The notes beneath the pieces are model-generated. The model saw only the letters and a list, made by a program, of their open reading frames with translations. It had not been told where the DNA came from and did not search any database. Below are positions 28,601 to 32,130 of a DNA stretch of 32,130 nt, piece after piece; position 1 is the stretch's first letter, and every line of letters starts with the position of its first letter. Location: the NCBI GenBank assembly GCA_016946835.1, contig JACVTC010000400.1, positions 1 to 32,130 of the forward strand, read 5' to 3'. The DNA is from Neocallimastix lanati (nom. inval.). Lineage: Eukaryota; Neocallimastigomycota; Neocallimastigomycetes; Neocallimastigales; Neocallimastigaceae. A program made the translations under genes and the position numbers.

Positions 28601-30005
28601 CGGGAAGTGTTTTATTTGGAGTATCCATGTTTGGGGAAGAGGCAATTGAATTCTTCAACACTGAAGGAGAAATAGAAGAATTATCAAACAAAGAATTATT
28701 AGGGGTGCATGAACTGGAATAGGCTGGTTTCGAAGAGATAGAGTCGGAAGTATTCGAAGTAAGAGAAAGTGAAGTAGAGTTAACCGAGGTTGAAGGTACT
28801 GATTCAACAAAGGAAGAATCTGACGCATTGTTATTACTATTGCAAAAGCTTAAAATATTATTGTTGAAATCAATTGATGATTTATTTTCTTTAAGAAATC
28901 TAGAACCAATTAAGCACTCAAATTTGTCGTTCAAATCAATAACAAAAAATTCTGTTAAGACCTGAAGGTTACTAACTTTAAATAATATTGGTATAGTTTT
29001 ACCAACAACGTCTTTGCCACCACCAATACCAGTAATGTTATCAGCTTCTAAATTATCATGTACAAGCTTAAAATTATTAATTTTAGCAAAATTACTATCC
29101 ATAAGATTCAAGTCGGAGCCGGAATCTATAAGAGCCTTAGCTTTAATCCATTTATTTTTGTAGTTAAAGGAACACTTAATAATACAATCTTTATTAAATT
29201 TCTTAGAAGAATTAGATCTAGCCATATGGGAGGAACCAGGTTTATTTGCTCGCTTTGGACAATTTATTAACTTATGGCCTGATTGTCCACAATATAGACA
29301 AAGCCCTTCTTTAATTCTTCTTGCTCTTTCTTCAGGGGATAAATGAGAGTAATTTGAATCATTATTTGATTTGAAAAAAGAATTAGAATTGGCGTTTCTA
29401 TTATTACTAGAGTTAAATCTATAATACTTCCTATTATTACGAGAATTATTATTATTATTACTGTTATTTCTAGAATTGTAATTGTTGATCGTTGCGAATC
29501 GAGTCATTTGATGATCTATACGATTGGTAATTCGCATTAGTTCACTTAATTTGGCAGGAGGAAGGAACAAACTAATTACTCTTTCTTGAAGTCTTGGTAG
29601 CAATCCTTCAATATAAACATCCATTAAGGCAAATTCATTCCAGTCCGTTTTTTCCGAAAGCCTACGGAATTCATTATTGTAATCAGTGACTTTACCATAT
29701 GCTTTTTGCTTAATATGCATAAGAGCTTGATTACAATTAAAAACTGCATCTACGTCACTGAATCTATCCTTCATAAGTTCAATGAAAGCGTTAAAATCGT
29801 CAAGGACTGGGTTATTTTCATTCATCAAGTCTGCAGCCCAATCCATAGCTTCATCTCTTAACAAAGTGATGGTATAAGCTACTTTTAACGGATCATTGGT
29901 GAAATATTCAGGACGAAGAGCAATGGCTAACCCAACATAAGCTAAAAATCCCTTGAGCTTAGCTGAATCGCCATTAAAATGAAAATCGTTTGATGAAGAA
30001 GACAT
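25677..30005 (-). CDS. gag-pol: Gag-Pol polyprotein with chromodomain, element F
   Basis: One uninterrupted 1442-residue ORF from the ATG at 30005, so no frameshift is needed. Domains in order: Gag helices (to about 170); Asn/Ser linker; zinc knuckle CLYCGQSGHKLINC (236-249); aspartic protease LIDSGSD (Asp 294); Ser/Asn linker; RT with YIDD (Asp 658/659); RNase H with ETDAS (about 804) and PDALSR; integrase HHCC finger (about 1018-1060); catalytic Asp near 1088 (MDF), Asp near 1150 (SDRG) and Glu near 1186 (TER); GPF module and FHVSLLEP; chromodomain about 1379-1430. The chromodomain keeps the aromatic positions Y1379, W1400 and Y1403 plus SWEP, as in HP1-type methyl-lysine readers, which would target insertion to heterochromatin. 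All catalytic residues are present. A fungal chromovirus. Confidence 0.95.
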   Translation of the reverse strand: MSSSSNDFHFNGDSAKLKGFLAYVGLAIALRPEYFTNDPLKVAYTITLLRDEAMDWAADLMNENNPVLDDFNAFIELMKDRFSDVDAVFNCNQALMHIKQKAYGKVTDYNNEFRRLSEKTDWNEFALMDVYIEGLLPRLQERVISLFLPPAKLSELMRITNRIDHQMTRFATINNYNSRNNSNNNNNSRNNRKYYRFNSSNNRNANSNSFFKSNNDSNYSHLSPEERARRIKEGLCLYCGQSGHKLINCPKRANKPGSSHMARSNSSKKFNKDCIIKCSFNYKNKWIKAKALIDSGSDLNLMDSNFAKINNFKLVHDNLEADNITGIGGGKDVVGKTIPILFKVSNLQVLTEFFVIDLNDKFECLIGSRFLKENKSSIDFNNNILSFCNSNNNASDSSFVESVPSTSVNSTSLSLTSNTSDSISSKPAYSSSCTPNNSLFDNSSISPSVLKNSIASSPNMDTPNKTLPAIYLEFSDVFSEEEAKILPPHSSFDCAIDLKPNTKLYYSAIYPLTIPEEIALEKIIKDYLKYGFIVRSKSEAGHPILFAPKDNGELRMCIDLRKLNEITIRDSYPMPLTTVIFNKAPGHKYYSKLDLKSAYFQIRIRSGDEYKTAFVCSLGHFEFRVMPFGFKNAPACFQRMIDTVLSDYLGKFCYAYIDDIIIFSDDLSEHHLHVKKVLLQLRKFHLHVNLEKCEFDKFEVKFLGYYVSSDGLKMDIKKVSAILDWPAPTTVKEVQSFLGLVNFYRRFIKNFAKIAYPLNKLTRKNVPFVWSKDANDSFELLKRSFTSAPILIPADPNSQFFVETDASNFALGCILSQVSSKDNKLHPIAFYSRAFTSAECNYPIYDKELLAIKTAFETWRYYLEGAKNTIKVLTDHRNLLYFKKPEQLSQRLIRWSMFFTRFDFQIEYSPGSRGGKPDALSRRPDYDNHEPAKPYQVLKPENFCFTSSISIESNLQDEIKKCYSKDPFFNNVKIYFEKPSANEKPIASVDLLSFSNGILLYDNLIYIPECLRFKILCSCHDSPTAGHFGINKTSDLVSRNYWWPGMYKDIKKYIRTCNVCCASKAPRHKPYGLLKSLPIGNNPWESISMDFITDLPSSNGMSCILVVVDRFTKMAHFVPFKSVPSAEDCAEQFLNSIFKLHGLPKDIVSDRGTQFTSKFWNRLFNLLHVDFCLSSAYHQQTNGQTERVNAILEQYLRCYVNYQQNNWMEYLSLAEFAYNNTIQESANATPFFLNYGFNPKFDPSTPDVSIVPRAEIIAKDLKELRNVLKENLQSAVNFQKKYYDDKHMSPPEFKVGSKVWLLRNDLINNKKGKLAPKKSGPFTILKKISDVSYKLKLPNSFRVFPVFHVSLLEPAYENEFTERNIPTPKPIILNGEKEYEVESILDSKKFHNKIKYLIHWKGYDDSENSWEPFENLHCNKLLAEFHKKFPNKPKPKTSGIRL

Positions 30006-30184
30006 TGAAAGAATTATTAAATTATAAACAAGTTTAAGAATTGCAATAGGAAGATTTATTTAATATTATCACTATTATTATTATTATTATTATTTTTTTT
30101 TTTTTAGTGCTCCCGAATGAAAATTGTAATGATAAAGAATTATAAATTATTATTTTTCTAGGCGTTTAGTTTAATTGCTGATTT

Positions 30185-30223
<39 letters not shown>

Positions 30224-31209
30224 ATTTGGTAAATATAATAACTAGACTAAATTTCACTCTTTTATGCCTTACAACAAAATAAAAAACCGGCAAGAGTTAC
30301 TAACTAGAGGTATATACTAGACCTCAAAATAAAAAATTATAAACTATATATTTTAAAGTCGCTTTACCTTCACGACCAACCTATAGCCTTCGGTGACTAT
30401 AGTTCCTTATTCGCCAGAGCTTATTCGAATAGAGCAACCACCGAACTGTTGAAGTTGGTTGGTAGGATGTGGCTTTCGTTTAATCCACACGCTCTTCACG
30501 CCCTAGGGTTTTGAAGCCCGTTTATATTCGAATAATTAACGGCTATAGTTTCTAACCTACTGAAACTAGTTACTAACCGCCGAAACTCTGTTTATGAGCT
30601 CTAATCGCTCCTAGTATATTTAAATATTATATTTACCTGTAATATTCTTTAAAAAGTCTCAAGAATTGTAGAATTTCTTAAAGAATTTTTTTTTTTTTAT
30701 ATCAAAAAATTTTTTTTTTTCGCCTAGATAGATTTTGGTATTATTGTGAGTTTGCTATTAATACCAAAAACCGAGAATTTTATTTTTTAAAGAAAAAAAA
30801 AGTAGATTCAAGAAGCAAGGCTGAACCCAAAGAAGATATCAGAGACTAAGAGAAGAAGAGATTTTGTCCAAAAGTAGAAACCAAGAATCAGAAACCCGAA
30901 ACCAATGTAAACAAAAACCAAGTCCAAAACTAAGAAATCTGAAACCAATGGAAACAGAAACCAAGACCAAAAATAAGAAATCCAAGGCAAACAGAAAGAA
31001 TCTAACCAAAAGTGGAAACCTGAAGCCAATAAGATAAGTAGCCAAACAGAAACCAAAAACAAAGGAAACAGAAAATCCGAGAGATTCAAAAAATAAAGTC
31101 CAAAAAGAAAACAAAAAGGCAGTAGACACTAATTCCAAAAGAAAGCTTCAAACCAAACAAAAGGGTAGATATATCAAGGCACGGCGTCTAAATCTTGGGT
31201 GTTTTTTAT
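30006..31209 (-). other. Long 5' leader of element F
   Basis: 1.2 kb between the 5' LTR and the gag-pol ATG, with no TGG-type primer site directly after the LTR. It contains a T run on the + strand (30188-30217), a GC-richer structured part (about 30357-30620) and a T-poor part on the + strand (30800-31150). No ORF is supported: the minus-strand frames at 30808-31138 are Phe/Leu-rich, overlap each other and follow the base skew. Confidence 0.7.
30898..30983 (-). repeat. Two 43-bp tandem repeats in the element F leader
   Basis: Plus strand units 30898-30940 and 30941-30983, each starting GAAACCAATG and ending TAAGAAATC plus T or C. Degenerate continuations follow to about 31080. The tract is almost free of T on the + strand, so the element RNA is nearly free of A here. 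Confidence 0.75.
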
Positions 31210-31852
31210 TATAACAAAATATTATAATAAATATAATAACACTCAAAAAAACAAAAATTATTTTATTTTTTATTTATTTTTTTTTTCTTTATTATAATTA
31301 TTTTATTAATTATATTTATTATAATACTATAAGCCGCAAGGGTTGATATAGTATTAATATTAAAAAAAGTTTTATTAAAAAATTAAGTTTTATTAACTAA
31401 ACAAAATTAAAATAAAAAAACACAAAGAAAAGAATATTTGTTAATAAGAATTTTACTCATATTTATATTTTTTTCAAAAGTTAAAGTTATTAAAAAATAA
31501 AAATAAAAGTTTCTAAAAAGTTCTTAAAAATCGAAAAATTTAGAAAAAATAGAAAACAATAGAATTAAGAATTTAATAGAATAAATTTTAATTAATTAAA
31601 CACAAGAATTATCAAGAAATTCTAGTAATTTCTTGAACTATAAAGAATCTTCTAGATATTTTTTAGAATAAAACTATAAAATAATAATAAATGTGAATCG
31701 AAACCCTAAGTAGTTTGATTCATGGTATTAGTTACTAACAACTATACCAGAAATAATATTTTTTAAATTTAATTATTTGTTTTAAAACTTTATTGAAAAA
31801 TAATACTAAATATTAAAATAATAAAATAATTGTAATTATTAATTCTGTTATA
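31210..31852 (-). repeat. 5' LTR of element F
   Basis: 643 bp, partner of 25025-25666. Differences seen: the C position in a T run, one C/T near 31583 and one extra A in GAATCGAAACC (31695-31705), which breaks the B-box-like motif in this copy. Confidence 0.95.
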
Positions 31853-32071
31853 AATAGATTTGTGCTAGATTTAGTTGATGATACTTTATTACGTAAAAAT
31901 GATAATGGTGATTTTATTGAACTTTCTAATTTAATGTATAATGTAAATTTTTCTAATGTTAATGATTTAAATATTAATAAAAATGATTCTGAAAATTATG
32001 TTACGCGTTGTGATGGTATTATCAATTATTGTGCGTGTTCAAATTTTTTGTGTAATGATACTTCTATATAA
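31853..32071 (+). pseudogene. Fragment E, part 2: continuation after element F
   Basis: From the right-hand AATAG copy the frame continues exactly in register with part 1 for 72 codons (FVLDLVDDTLLRKND...) to a TAA at 32069-32071. The position corresponds to the region just after the protease in B (LFIHPIRYSLC), though similarity is low. No RT follows before the window ends. The stop may be the natural end of a short non-autonomous protein or a disabling mutation. Confidence 0.75.
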
Positions 32072-32130
32072 ATATTAGTGATTTGATAATTTAATATTAT
32101 CTAATGATGAAGTTCTTAATAATAATGATT
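32072..32130. other. Window end, AT-rich
   Basis: 59 bases with no recognised feature, probably still within the E element. Confidence 0.4.

Larger units (their letters stand above)
25025..31852 (-). mobile_element. Element F: complete chromodomain Ty3/Gypsy retrotransposon
   Basis: Direct repeats 25025-25666 and 31210-31852 flank a single gag-pol ORF. The 5-bp target duplication AATAG is at 25020-25024 and 31853-31857. LTR ends are TATAACA...TGTTATA, inverted but not the usual TG...CA. The two LTRs differ at about four positions in 642, so the insertion is young. It sits inside the E ORF. Confidence 0.95.

Noticed and set aside
30808-31138. Minus-strand ORFs of 93 and 99 residues resembling membrane proteins
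   Set aside because: They overlap in different frames and arise from the T-poor, repeat-bearing leader of element F. Hydrophobicity follows the base skew.

Overview
The window is extremely AT-rich, packed with A/T homopolymers and AAT (Asn) codon runs, and consists almost entirely of Ty3/Gypsy-type LTR retrotransposons. I recognise no host gene. The base composition, poly-Asn tracts and a fungal-type chromodomain Gypsy element suggest an AT-rich fungus; an anaerobic gut fungus (Neocallimastigomycota) is my best guess, and another AT-rich eukaryote such as a social amoeba is not excluded. All comparisons were made by eye.

Layout. Element A (about 1-5936, + strand) is a decayed gag/pol copy. 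The AT-rich stretch 5937-8818 holds a probable solo LTR (5941-6556), a 250-nt block that folds into nested stems (6969-7219), poly-A tracts and a set of short hairpin repeats (8532-8700). Element B (gag 8819-9712, pol 9706-13818, + strand) has complete ORFs but an integrase zinc-finger Cys changed to Phe, and no recognisable 5' LTR. Element C (LTR/PBS about 14685-15359, gag 15558-17225, + strand) has an Asn-rich Gag tail. Fragment E (22947-25024 and 31853-32071, + strand) is an Asn-rich protease-bearing ORF that may belong to C.

Two younger elements are nested in these, both on the minus strand. Element D (17956-22539) has LTRs that read as identical, a 4-bp target duplication, Gag and protease, but reverse transcriptase, RNase H and the integrase core are absent. 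A Lys/Asn-rich, partly helical segment takes their place, followed by an integrase C-terminal (GPY/F) tail. Element F (25025-31852) is a complete chromodomain Gypsy element with one 1442-residue Gag-Pol ORF, near-identical LTRs and a 5-bp target duplication. It interrupts the E ORF in frame.

The strongest observation is that A, B, C and D share one gag-pol recoding module: a U UUA AAC (or AAA) heptamer, exactly 8 nt of spacer, a 5-bp stem opening with GGGAG and an exactly 8-nt loop. In A, B and D the loop can pair with downstream sequence, with different bases in D than in A/B. This is a classic -1 frameshift pseudoknot supported by covariation. Together the elements form a plausible autonomous/non-autonomous set: D looks recently mobile yet cannot encode its own reverse transcription.
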